DNA from: Candidatus Leucobacter sulfamidivorax
Lineage (GTDB): Bacteria > Actinomycetota > Actinomycetes > Actinomycetales > Microbacteriaceae
Reading direction: 5' to 3'
Assembly (NCBI GenBank): GCA_016771945.1
Contig: QZLF01000001.1
Span: forward strand, 701,447 to 765,446
DNA length: 64,000 nt
In this document: piece after piece, positions 26,735 to 35,605 of the stretch
Numbering within the stretch: position 1 is the stretch's first letter
Layout: each line of letters starts with the position of its first letter
Notes under the pieces: generated by a model
Told to the model about the DNA's origin: nothing
The model's input: the letters and a program-made list of their open reading frames with translations, nothing else
The model's database searches: none
Program-made: the position numbers and the translations under genes

Positions 26735-28258
26735 CTACTCGTCGGGAACGAGCACCGGGGTGTCCCGGTTCAGGCTCTCGCCGCGGAAGAAGGGCTTCGA
26801 GCCCGGCCGCAGCCACCAGATGCCCATCAGCACGAAGCCGACGAGGATCGCGCCGATGCCGATCACGAAGGCGCCGCCGATCCCGAGCAGCACCGTGTAG
26901 CTGTAGTCGACGCTCCACATGTCGATCGCCGACTGGATGAAGGCGTAGCTCAGCAGCAGGGCGCCGAGGAGGGGGAAAATCCCGCGCATCCACAGATTGC
27001 GCGCGCTCTCGCGCAGCGTGCTGCGGAAGTACCAGACGCAGGCGAAGGAGGTGATGGCGTAGTAGAGCGCGACCGCGAGACCCATGGAGGTGAGGGAGTC
27101 GGCGAGCACGTCCTCCGAGATGATCGACATCACCACGTAGTAGAGGATCGCGGCGACGCCCATCGTGGTGGTGGAGAACCACGGGGTCTTGAACTTCGGG
27201 TGCAGCTCGGCGAACTTCGCCGGGAGCGCCCGGTAGACCGCCATCGACAGGGTGCCGCGGGCGGTCGGCAGGATCGTGGTCTGCGTCGACGAGGCCGCCG
27301 ACAGCATCACGCCGAGCAGCAGGAACCAGCCCCAGGGGCCGAAGAGCACGCCGCCGAGCACGGAGAAGACGTCGTCGAGGTTCGCCTCGTTGGTGAGGCC
27401 GAAGCCGGTGTCGCCGAATCCGGCGAACATCATCACCGCGATCGAGATGCCGACGTAGAGGATGATGAGCACTGCGATGCTCGAGAGCGCGGCCCGGCCG
27501 GGGGTCTTGCGGGGGTTCTTCGTCTCCTCGTTCAGGGCGAGGCAGGTGTCCCAGCCCCAGTAGATGAAGAGGGCGAGCAGCACCGCCTCCATGAAGCCCG
27601 ACCAGGAGGTGAGCTCGCCGGGGTTGAACCAGCTCCAGTCGAAGGCGACCGAGCCCTCGTAGCTGCCGTCGAGCGCGTGCACGAGGGCGAGCACCCCGAA
27701 GAGCACCATCGCGACGATCTGGATCGTCATGAGCACCATCTGCAGGCGCTCGCCGATCTGCACCCCGATCGTGCTCACGAAGGTCATGATCGCCATGAAG
27801 ACGACCGAGGTGGCGACGACGATCACCCGGTTGTCGGCGAACTCCTCGTTGCCCACGAGCAGCCAGAAGTACTTGCCGGTGATCTCGCCGACGTTCGCGA
27901 GCACCATCACCGAGGCCACCGCGACGGCCCAGCCGCCGATCCACCCGGTCACGGGGCCGAAGGCCTTGGTGCCCCACACGAAGGTCGTGCCGCAGTCGGG
28001 CATCTCCCGGTTGAGCTCCTGGTAGGCGAAGGCCGCGAAGATCATCGGGATGCAGGCGACGATGAACACGAGCGGGGCCTGCGCGCCCACCGCCACGATG
28101 ACGTAGCCGAGCGTCGCGGCCAGCGAGTAGAGCGGGGCCGTCGACGCCAGACCGATCACGGTCGAGCCGACGACCCCGAGCGCCCCGGTGTTCAGGCCCT
28201 TGCCGACGTGGATGTGCCCCGTGTCGGTCGCGTTGGGCAACGTGTGCTTCTCGGACAT
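26735..28258 (-). CDS. APC-superfamily amino acid/amine permease
   Basis: 507 aa with about twelve to fourteen membrane helices. The opening GVVGSTVIGLASTAPLYSLA is the APC TM1 region, DCGTTFVWGTKAFGPVTGWI TM3, and EETKNPRKTPGRAAL the conserved TM6-TM7 loop. It probably imports the amine substrate for the downstream monoamine oxidase. The 5' leader from ~28259 is short. Confidence 0.88.
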   Translation of the reverse strand: MSEKHTLPNATDTGHIHVGKGLNTGALGVVGSTVIGLASTAPLYSLAATLGYVIVAVGAQAPLVFIVACIPMIFAAFAYQELNREMPDCGTTFVWGTKAFGPVTGWIGGWAVAVASVMVLANVGEITGKYFWLLVGNEEFADNRVIVVATSVVFMAIMTFVSTIGVQIGERLQMVLMTIQIVAMVLFGVLALVHALDGSYEGSVAFDWSWFNPGELTSWSGFMEAVLLALFIYWGWDTCLALNEETKNPRKTPGRAALSSIAVLIILYVGISIAVMMFAGFGDTGFGLTNEANLDDVFSVLGGVLFGPWGWFLLLGVMLSAASSTQTTILPTARGTLSMAVYRALPAKFAELHPKFKTPWFSTTTMGVAAILYYVVMSIISEDVLADSLTSMGLAVALYYAITSFACVWYFRSTLRESARNLWMRGIFPLLGALLLSYAFIQSAIDMWSVDYSYTVLLGIGGAFVIGIGAILVGFVLMGIWWLRPGSKPFFRGESLNRDTPVLVPDE

Positions 28259-28335
28259 GCCTGGCCTCCTCTGCGGTCTCGCCGGGAGCGCCGTTGCTCC
28301 GGATGGCTCATCCTACCGCCGCGGCGGCGCTGCTC

Positions 28336-28746
28336 CTACGGCTGCGGCGGCTTCGTGTCGCGAGCCGCGAGCAGATCGCGGATCTCGGTGAGCAGCTCGG
28401 CCTCGCTCGGCGCGGCCTCCTCCGCGACGGGCTTGTGGCCGTGCCGGCGCACGTAGGCGGCCTCGTTCAGCTTGTTGATGGGCACGATGATGACGAAGTA
28501 GACGACGAGGGCGATGAGCACGAAGTTGATGACCGCGCCGAGCACCTGGCCGACGCCGAGGCTGACCGGGCCGAGCTGCCACACGGCCTTGCCGATCTCG
28601 TCGGCGTTGAAGATCGCCGCGATGATCGGGTTGAAGATGCCCTCGACGAGGGCGTTCACGATCGCCGTGAACGCGGCGCCGATGATGACCGCGACGGCAA
28701 GCTCGATGACGTTGCCGCGCATGATGAACTCTTTGAAACCCTTCAC
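28336..28746 (-). CDS. mscL: Large-conductance mechanosensitive channel MscL
   Basis: 136 aa from GTG 28746 with GAGGAGGAG upstream. GFKEFIMRGNVIELAVAVII is the N-terminal amphipathic helix plus TM1. TM2 is GAVINFVLIALVVYFVIIVP, and LLTEIRDLLA is the C-terminal helical bundle. Length is normal. It forms a homopentameric emergency valve against hypo-osmotic shock. Confidence 0.95.
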   Translation of the reverse strand: MKGFKEFIMRGNVIELAVAVIIGAAFTAIVNALVEGIFNPIIAAIFNADEIGKAVWQLGPVSLGVGQVLGAVINFVLIALVVYFVIIVPINKLNEAAYVRRHGHKPVAEEAAPSEAELLTEIRDLLAARDTKPPQP

Positions 28747-28841
28747 GGGGACTCCTCCTCGGGTGATCGCTCTGCTGGTTGCTCTTCCCAGCCTATGCGC
28801 GGCGGCCGGTGGCGCGGGGGAAGGATCGGGTGTATCCTGAC

Positions 28842-28862
28842 TTATGGTCATAATGACTATAA
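28842..28862. promoter_or_regulatory. 21-bp palindrome, probable NrtR operator of the nad operon
   Basis: TTATGGTCAT (28842-28851), one centre base, then ATGACTATAA (28853-28862) form a palindrome with a single mismatched pair. It begins five bases after the likely -10 TATCCT (28832-28837), so it covers the start of transcription and ends 48 bases before nrtR. NrtR proteins bind such AT-rich palindromes and release on ADP-ribose. The assignment is by position and symmetry only. Confidence 0.65.
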
Positions 28863-28910
28863 GTTGTCGAGGTGGCGCGAACCGCGCCGGAGCAGGGGAG
28901 GAGGTGCCCG

Positions 28911-29774
28911 ATGCGCTCAATGACCGTTCCGGCCGGCTACGCCGCCGTCAGCGCGAGCGAACGGCGCTTCCTGCCCCCGGCCGTCGCCGTCTCCACCGTC
29001 GCCTTCGCCCTGCAGCCCCCGGCGGAGGCGCGCATCGGCGACCCCGCCACGGGCGAGAGCCGGCCGTGGGCGCAGGCCGCCGCCGCGGGGGACGACGCGG
29101 TGACGCTGTGGATCCCGCTCGTGCGCCGCACCCGGCCGCCCTTCGCCGACTGCTGGGCGCTGCCGGGCGGCCCGATCCCGTGGGACGAGACCCTCGTCGA
29201 CACCGCGCTGCGCACCCTGCGCGCCGCCGTGCGCCGAGCGCCGGGCTATCTCGAACAGCTCTACTCCTTCGGGGCGGTCGAGCGCTCCGCGGATGCGCAG
29301 CGCCTCGTCACCATCGCCTACTGGGCGCTCTACGGCGAGGATGAACTGGCCGGCGCGGCCGAGCCCGTCGCCGCGATGGCGGATCCGGGTGCCTCGGACG
29401 ATCCGCACCCCGCGGCCGGCGATCCCGGTTCCGACCCGAACGTCGCCTGGTTCTCGGCCGACCGGCTGCCCCCGCTCGCCTTCGACCATGCCGAGATCGT
29501 CGCGTACGCGCTGTCGCGGCTGAGGCTCAAGACCGAGTACTCGGCGGTCGCGCACCGCTTCCTGGGCGAGACCTTCACCCTCGCCCAGCTGCGGGCGGTC
29601 ACCGAGGCGATCCGCGGGCACGCCGTGGACCCCGCGAACTTCCGCCGGCAGTCCCTGGCCCAGGGCTACCTCATCGACACGGGCGAGACCCAGACCGGTG
29701 CCCGGCACCGGCCCGCCCGCCTCTACCGCTTCCGCCTCCGCACCGAACATCCGAACGAAGGAATCGCATCATGA
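28911..29774 (+). CDS. nrtR: NrtR, Nudix-domain repressor of NAD biosynthesis
   Basis: 287 aa. The N-terminal Nudix-fold domain (residues ~20-190, with LWIPLVRRTRPPFADCWALP) has a degenerate Nudix box: after GGPIPWDETL the REUxEE residues are missing, as in ADP-ribose-sensing NrtR. The C-terminal winged helix (residues ~200-280) includes AVAHRFLGETFTLAQLRAV and PANFRRQSLAQGYLIDTGE. It heads nrtR-nadA-nadB-nadC-desulfurase, overlapping nadA by ATGA. Expected to repress the operon when NAD is plentiful. Confidence 0.9.
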   Translation: MRSMTVPAGYAAVSASERRFLPPAVAVSTVAFALQPPAEARIGDPATGESRPWAQAAAAGDDAVTLWIPLVRRTRPPFADCWALPGGPIPWDETLVDTALRTLRAAVRRAPGYLEQLYSFGAVERSADAQRLVTIAYWALYGEDELAGAAEPVAAMADPGASDDPHPAAGDPGSDPNVAWFSADRLPPLAFDHAEIVAYALSRLRLKTEYSAVAHRFLGETFTLAQLRAVTEAIRGHAVDPANFRRQSLAQGYLIDTGETQTGARHRPARLYRFRLRTEHPNEGIAS

Positions 29775-31132
29775 CGAGCGTCGCCGAACTCATCCGCGGG
29801 GCGGTCGCCTCCGAGAACGCCGCGTCCGAGGACGTCCTGGAGCGCAGCGCGCCCGACAGCATCGTTCTCGAACGCGTCGCGCCCGACAGCGCGAAGGCGC
29901 CGCACCGGCGCCCGATCGTGCTGCGGGCCACCGGCCTGTCGAGCTGCGACAGCGGCCTCTCGAGCGACCCCTGGGCGATCGACCGCGCGCCGGGCTACGG
30001 CCCGGGGGCCTCGGTCGCCGACGAGATCCCCGGAGACGCCCCTCGACAGGCCCCGCTGCCGGCGCGGTACACCGAGGCGAGCGAGGAGGAGCTCGACCGC
30101 TGGATCCTCGAGGCCAAGGCGACCCTCGGCGACCGCGTGCGCATCCTCGGCCACTTCTACCAGCGCGACGAGATCGTGAAGTACGCCGACTTCGTGGGCG
30201 ACTCCTTCATGCTCGCGCAGGCGGCGAAGGGGCACCCCGAGGCCGAGGCCTTCGTCTTCTGCGGCGTGCACTTCATGGCCGAGACCGCCGACATCCTCTC
30301 CACCCCGGAGCAGGCGGTGATCCTGCCGAACCTCGCCGCGGGCTGTTCCATGGCCGACATGGCGACCATCGAGCAGGTCGAGGACTGCTGGCGCGAGCTG
30401 ACCGCGGTGCTGGGGCCGCAGCCAGCGATCCCCGTCACCTACATGAACTCCTCCGCGGCGATCAAGGCGTTCTGCGGGCGCAACGGCGGCATCGTCTGCA
30501 CCTCCTCGAACGCCCGCACGGTGCTGGAGTGGGCGTTCGAGCGGGGGGAGCGCGTCGTGTTCTTCCCGGATCAGCACCTCGGCCGCAACACCGCGAAGGC
30601 GATGGGCATCGGCGAGGAGCGGATGCCGCTGTGGCGCCCCCACCTGCCGCTCGGCGGTAACGACGAGCGGGCGCTCCGCGACGCGAAGGTGATCCTGTGG
30701 AACGGCTTCTGCTCGGTGCACAAGCGCTTCACGGTCGAGCAGATCGATCGGGCGCGCGCCGAGTTCCCGGGCGTGCGGGTGATCGTGCACCCCGAGTGCC
30801 CGGCGGCCGTCGTGGAGGCCGCCGACGGCAACGGCTCGACCGAGTACATCAGGCGCCAGATCGAGGAGGCGTCGCCCGGTGATGTGCTCGCCGTCGGCAC
30901 CGAGATCAATCTCGTGAACCGCCTGCAGCAGCAGCACCCCGAGCTCACGATCTTCTGCCTGGACCCCGTGGTCTGCCCCTGCTCGACGATGTACCGCATC
31001 CATCCGGCCTACCTGGCCTGGACGCTGGAGTCGCTCGTCGCGGGCGAGACGCCGAACCGCATCCGGGTGTCGGGCGACGTGGCCACCGAGTCGCGGGTCG
31101 CGCTCGAGCGCATGCTGGCGGCGAAGCCGTGA
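29771..31132 (+). CDS. nadA: Quinolinate synthase NadA
   Basis: 453 aa. It condenses iminoaspartate with dihydroxyacetone phosphate to quinolinate. Its three [4Fe-4S] cysteines are visible in VFCGVHFMAETADIL, WNGFCSVHKRF and DPVVCPCSTMYRI. HFYQRDEIVKYADFVGDS is the N-terminal signature. The first ~95 residues are an extra low-similarity extension, common in actinobacteria. Coupled to nrtR and nadB by 4-base overlaps. Confidence 0.95.
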   Translation: MTSVAELIRGAVASENAASEDVLERSAPDSIVLERVAPDSAKAPHRRPIVLRATGLSSCDSGLSSDPWAIDRAPGYGPGASVADEIPGDAPRQAPLPARYTEASEEELDRWILEAKATLGDRVRILGHFYQRDEIVKYADFVGDSFMLAQAAKGHPEAEAFVFCGVHFMAETADILSTPEQAVILPNLAAGCSMADMATIEQVEDCWRELTAVLGPQPAIPVTYMNSSAAIKAFCGRNGGIVCTSSNARTVLEWAFERGERVVFFPDQHLGRNTAKAMGIGEERMPLWRPHLPLGGNDERALRDAKVILWNGFCSVHKRFTVEQIDRARAEFPGVRVIVHPECPAAVVEAADGNGSTEYIRRQIEEASPGDVLAVGTEINLVNRLQQQHPELTIFCLDPVVCPCSTMYRIHPAYLAWTLESLVAGETPNRIRVSGDVATESRVALERMLAAKP

Positions 31133-32803
31133 TCATCGTCCTGGGTACGGGCGTCGCGGGCCTCGCCGCCGCGCTCGCCGCCGCAGAGGCCGGGGCCGAG
31201 GCGACCCTCGTGACGCCCGGGGAGTTCGCGGTCGGGGCGGCGCCGAGCAGCGCGGGCGCGAGCGAGGATCGGACCGCCCGCATCGCCGTCGCCGGGGGCA
31301 GCACCGCGATGGCGCAGGGCGGCATCGCGGCGGCGATCGGCGCCGACGACAATCCGGCGCTGCACGCCGCGGACACGGTCGTGGCGGGGGCGGGACTCGT
31401 CGACGCCGAGGCCGTGCGCATGCTGACCGAGCGGGGGGCCGAGGCGGTGCGCGCGCTCATCGCGGACGGCTTCCCGGTGGATCGCCGCCCCGACGGCTCC
31501 CCGGCCCTGGGGCTCGAGGCGGCGCACGGCCGCGCGCGCATCGTGCACGCGGGGGAGGATCGCACCGGCGCCGCGCTGCACGCCCACCTCGCGGAACGCG
31601 CCCGCGCGCTGATCGCCACCGGTCGCCTGCGGCTGCTGGAGGGGGCGAGCGCGGTCTCGCTGCTCACCGATGCGGGGGCGGCGAGCGGGGTCGTGCTGAG
31701 CAACGCCGCCGGCCGCCTCTCGGTGCTGCGCGCCGACGCGGTGGTGCTCGCGACCGGCGGCTACGCCGGCCTGTACCCGCGTTCGAGCGGGCTCTCCTCG
31801 GCGCGGGGCGAGGGGATCGTGCTCGCGGCGCGGGCCGGCGCACTCGTCGCCGACCTCGAATTCGTGCAGTTCCACCCCACCGTGCTCGCCGGGACCGGCT
31901 TCCTCGTCTCCGAGGCCGTGCGCGGCGCGGGGGCGGTGCTGCGCGACGGCGCGGGCCGACGCTTCATGGTCGACGCCGACCCGGCGGCCGAACTGGCCCC
32001 GCGCGACGTCGTCGCCCGCACCGTCCATCGCGTGCTCCGCGAACGGGGCGAGGAGGCCGTCTGGCTCGATGCGACCGGCATCGAGCGCGAGGGGGGACCC
32101 GGCACCCTCGCCCGTCGCTTCCCCCGGATCACGGCCGCCGCGGCCGCCCAGGGCTACGCCTGGGAGCGCGAGCCCATCCCCGTGTCGCCCGCCGCCCACT
32201 ACACGATGGGCGGGGTGGCGACGGACCTCGACGGACGTACCACGCTGCCCGGGCTCTTCGCCGCCGGCGAGACCGCCTCGACCGGGGTGCACGGCGCGAA
32301 CCGCCTCGCCTCGAACTCGCTGCTCGAGGGCCTCGTCTTCGGCGCGCGCGCCGGCCTGGCCGCGGCGGGGGGCTCGCCCTGGGAGTTCCGCGGCGGCGCC
32401 CTGCCCGCACTCGTGGCGGACGCCCGGGTCCTCGTCGGCCGCGCGGCCCGCCGATCCGCTCGCCTCGGTCGATGACGACGCGGGGGACGACGCCCTGCGC
32501 GCGGCGGCGGCGGCCGGCCTCGGCATCGAGCGCGATGCGGAGGGCATCGCGGCGGTGTCCGCGCTGTGCGCCGGGTCGGTTCGCGACGGAGCCTCCAGCG
32601 CGCTCGCGGATCTCGCGTCGCTGGTCGCGGAGGCCGCCCTGGCCCGCACCGAGTCGCGCGGGGCGCATCAGCGCTCCGACCACCCCGGCACCGACCCGGC
32701 GCAGGCGCGCAGGCAGGCCTGGTCCGTCCCCGCCGTCCCCGCGGCTGACTCCGCGGGCGATCCCGCACTCGTATCGACGTCGAGGAGCCTCGCCGCATGC
32801 TGA
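31129..32803 (+). pseudogene. nadB: L-aspartate oxidase NadB, frameshifted near the C-terminus
   Basis: The GTG 31129 frame gives the FAD domain (IVLGTGVAGLAAALAAAEAG, STAMAQGGIAAAIG, EFVQFHPTVL, HYTMGGVATDLDGRTTLPGL, TGVHGANRLASNSLLEGLVF) but ends at 32475 in unrelated residues. The true helical C-terminal domain follows in the +1 frame to 32803: DPLASVDDDAGDDALR, then AALARTESRGAHQRSDHPGT. One extra base around 32440-32460 explains it. NadB makes iminoaspartate for NadA. If the break is real, de novo NAD synthesis is impaired; otherwise it is a sequencing indel. Confidence 0.88.
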
Positions 32804-33645
32804 CCCGTGACATCGTGGAGACCGCCGTGCGGCGGGCGCTGGCCGAGGACGTCCCGTGGGGCGACCTCACGGTCTCGCTGACCATCCCCGAGGACGCCTG
32901 GCTCACCGCCGCGCTCACCGCGCGCGAGGCGGGGGTGTTCGCCGGCGGCCCGCTGGTCGTCGAGGCGTTCCGCCGGCTCGATCCCGCGATCGAGGTGAGC
33001 GAGCTCGTGCCCGAGGGGCACCGCTTCGCGGTGGGAGAGCGCCTCGCGCTCGTCTCCGGGCCCGCGCGGGGCGTGCTGACCGCCGAGCGGGTCGCGCTGA
33101 ACTTCGCGCAGCGCCTCAGCGGCATCGCGACGCTCACCGCGCGCTACGTCGCCGAGACGGCGGGCACCCGCGCGCGGATCGCCGACACCCGGAAGACCAC
33201 GCCCGGGCTGAGGGCGCTCGAGAAGCACGCGGTGGGCGCCGGCGGCGGATCCAACCACCGCTTCAGCCTCTCCGACGCCGTCATGATCAAGGACAACCAC
33301 CTCGCGGCGCTCGGCGCGAGCGACGGCCCGTCGATCACCGCGGCCCTGCGGTCGCTGCGCGATCGGGCGGGCCACACGACCGCGATCATCGTGGAGGTGG
33401 ATCGCATCGAGCAGCTCGAGCCGGTGCTCGCCGCGGGCCCCACCGGGGTGCTGCTCGACAACTTCACCGTGCCCGAGCTCGAGGAGGGGGTGCGGATCGT
33501 CGCCGGCCGCGCGACCTGCGAGGCCTCGGGCGGGGTCTCGCTCGATACCGTGGGCGCCATCGCCCGCACCGGGGTCGACGTGATCTCGGTCGGGAGGCTC
33601 ACCCACGGCGCCGCGGCCCTCGACCTCGGGCTCGACGCGTTGTGA
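32797..33645 (+). CDS. nadC: Nicotinate-nucleotide pyrophosphorylase NadC (quinolinate PRTase)
   Basis: 282 aa. EDVPWGDLTVSL, then RIADTRKTTPGLRALEKHAV and GGGSNHRFSLSDAVMIKDNH are the signature blocks with PRPP/quinolinate-binding Arg, Lys and His. GVDVISVGRLTHGAAALDLG closes the barrel. Converts quinolinate to NaMN. It overlaps nadB by 7 bases and the desulfurase by 4. Confidence 0.95.
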   Translation: MLTRDIVETAVRRALAEDVPWGDLTVSLTIPEDAWLTAALTAREAGVFAGGPLVVEAFRRLDPAIEVSELVPEGHRFAVGERLALVSGPARGVLTAERVALNFAQRLSGIATLTARYVAETAGTRARIADTRKTTPGLRALEKHAVGAGGGSNHRFSLSDAVMIKDNHLAALGASDGPSITAALRSLRDRAGHTTAIIVEVDRIEQLEPVLAAGPTGVLLDNFTVPELEEGVRIVAGRATCEASGGVSLDTVGAIARTGVDVISVGRLTHGAAALDLGLDAL

Positions 33646-34861
33646 ACGGATCCCGCTACCTCGACGCCGCCGCGACGGCGCCGCTGCGTCCGGAGGCGCG
33701 GGAGGCCATGATCGCGGCGCTCGACGCGGGCCTCGGGAACGCCTCGAGCGTGCACTCGGCCGGCCACCGGGCGCGGGCCATCGTCGAGGAGGCGCGGGAG
33801 CGGATCGCCGCCGCGCTCGGCGCCCGCCCGGCCGAGATCGTGTTCACCTCCGGAGGGACCGAGGCGAACAACCTAGCGGTGAAGGGGCTCGCCCTCGCGC
33901 ATCCGCGGGGTCGCCACATCGTCACGACCCCGATCGAGCACCCCTCGCTGCTCGAGAGCTGCCGCTTCCTCGAGCGGGTGCACGGCTTCGAGGTGACGCT
34001 GCTGCCGGTGGACGGGACCGGCCTCGTGGATCCGGCCGACGTCCGCGCCTCGCTGCGCGACGACACGAGCCTCGTGACGGTGGGCCTCGCGAACGGCGAG
34101 ATCGGCACGGTGCAGCCGCTGCCCGAGATCGCGGCGCTCGCCCGCGCCCGGGGTGCGCTCGTGCACACCGACGCGGTGCAGGCCGCGGCGAGCCTGCCGG
34201 TCTCCTTCGGCGGGGACGGCTGGCCGGGCGTCGCCGTGGACGCGATGACCGTGGCGGCGCACAAGTACGGCGGCCCGCAGGGCGCGGGCGCGCTGCTCGT
34301 GCGGCGGCACCTCGCCCTCGAGCCCGTGCTGCACGGCGGCGGGCAGGAGGGCGGAGTCCGTTCGGGCACCGAGAACGTGCCGGCGATCGCCGGCTTCGCC
34401 GCGGCGGTGGAGGCCTGCTCGCGCGGCATCGGGACGCGGGCTCGGGCTCGCGCAGCCGCGACGAGCTGATCCGCGTGCTCGCGGAGGTGCCGGGGGCGCG
34501 GCTCACGGGCCACCCCGAGGAGCGGTTGCCGGGGCACGCCTCCTTCGTGGTGCGCGGGGTGAGCGGCGAGTCGCTGCTCGTCGCGCTCGACGCCGCGGGG
34601 GTGGCGGCCTCGTCGGGCTCGGCGTGCGCCGCGGGCCGCGACGAACCCTCGCCCGTGCTGCTCGCCATGGGGATCGAGCCGACGCTCGCGCAGACCGCGA
34701 TCCGCTTCACCCTGCCCGCACCTTTCGAGGGGCCGGAAGGGGAGGCGCTGCTCGACCGGGTGCTCGAGGTGCTGACCGCCGAGGTCGCGACGGCTGCCGG
34801 CAAGCGGGGCGCGGCGTCGCGCGGCGCGGTGTTGAATCAGCGTGACGTTGGATCAGCGTAG
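33642..34861 (+). pseudogene. Cysteine desulfurase (NifS/IscS type) of the nad operon, frameshifted
   Basis: GTG 33642 opens SRYLDAAATAPLRPEAREAM; FTSGGTEANNLAVKG, HTDAVQAAASLP and AAHKYGGPQGAGALL (PLP Lys) follow. At ~34430-34450 the frame breaks. The next frame resumes at SRDELIRVLAEVPGARLTGH with SSGSACAAGRDEPSPVLLAM, the catalytic-Cys loop of IscS-type enzymes. One base seems missing. Desulfurases in nad operons build the NadA iron-sulfur cluster. The stop overlaps the convergent toxin gene by 9 bases. Confidence 0.87.
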
Positions 34862-35284
34862 TCGGTTCACATCGATCGTTCTCATGCCCTCGGCCTGCCA
34901 CACCTTCAGCAACCGTCGGTCGCCCGAGACAGCGCAGAAGTGCTCGTCAGCGACAGCGAACGCCGAAGCGCACTGCACTGCGTCGTAGGCGCGCAACGCA
35001 TGCGCCTGAGTGAAACGGGCAGCCGATCGTAGAACAGTATCGTGCATGCCGACGAGCAGGAAGTACCCCCACGTCTCCTCGAAGGCATCCCAGGCACTGG
35101 CCTGCTCTGCCGGTGTGATCCGCCCTATGCGCGCGGCCTTTGCGAGCGCCGCGCTGGTCTCGACGTAGGTCAGCCGGCTCGAGAACCTCAGCTCGCTGCT
35201 CGTGAGGATCCGCTTGCAGAGCTCAGAGGACGGCTCGTCGATCAGGGTCGGCACGAGCGCGGAGCTATCGAAAAAAGCGTGCAA
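34853..35284 (-). CDS. PIN-domain toxin (VapC family)
   Basis: 143 aa. The chosen TTG 35284 is preceded by GGAGGAGA; a TTG at 35308 is also possible. Four acidic PIN residues are present in FFDSSALVPTLIDE, YVETSAALAKA, LRAYDAVQCASAF and AVSGDRRLLK, consistent with an Mg2+-dependent ribonuclease. It overlaps the antitoxin gene by 20 bases, so the pair is coupled and antitoxin-first. Confidence 0.85.
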   Translation of the reverse strand: MHAFFDSSALVPTLIDEPSSELCKRILTSSELRFSSRLTYVETSAALAKAARIGRITPAEQASAWDAFEETWGYFLLVGMHDTVLRSAARFTQAHALRAYDAVQCASAFAVADEHFCAVSGDRRLLKVWQAEGMRTIDVNRLR

Positions 35285-35567
35285 GGCTCTCCTCCCTCTC
35301 CTCCGCAATGTAGCGGGAGACGGGCGGCCCGGGCGTGGGTACGATCGGCGGTGGCAGTTCGAAACGCCCGGTCTTCTTCGGTGGGGTCACGATGCCGGCG
35401 TCGATGAGCTCTTCGAGCGTCGATTTGCCCTCGTACGGCACGATCTTGGCGATCGGCTTGCCGTGCTCGGTGACGACGATGGTCTCGCCCTCCTTCACGA
35501 GCGCGAGGTGCGCGCTGAGGCCGTCGCGAAGCTCTCTGACCCCGACCGATCTTATGGGCACATTCAT
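35265..35567 (-). CDS. Phd/YefM-type antitoxin of the VapC-like toxin
   Basis: 100 aa. SVGVRELRDGLSAHLALVKE followed by GETIVVTEHGKPIAKIVPY is the Phd/YefM DNA-binding fold. The C-terminal tail (PPPIVPTPGPPVSRYIAEER, then ESLARFF) would wrap the toxin. A consensus TATAAT (35574-35579) sits six bases before the ATG, so the mRNA should be leaderless. Likely autorepressed with the toxin. Confidence 0.85.
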   Translation of the reverse strand: MNVPIRSVGVRELRDGLSAHLALVKEGETIVVTEHGKPIAKIVPYEGKSTLEELIDAGIVTPPKKTGRFELPPPIVPTPGPPVSRYIAEEREESLARFFR

Positions 35568-35605
35568 GCCGAAATTATAGCCATACATCAGTGCGAGGAC
35601 GAGGC

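Noticed and set aside
24986..28456. A 1156-codon open frame on the plus strand
   Set aside because: It is antisense to the NUDIX, monoamine oxidase and permease genes, is His/Arg/Asp-rich with no domain, and arises from third-position GC bias.
31129..32803. Programmed frameshifting as the explanation for nadB
   Set aside because: No heptameric slippery sequence or conserved precedent for NadB; three other genes show the same kind of break, so an indel is more likely.
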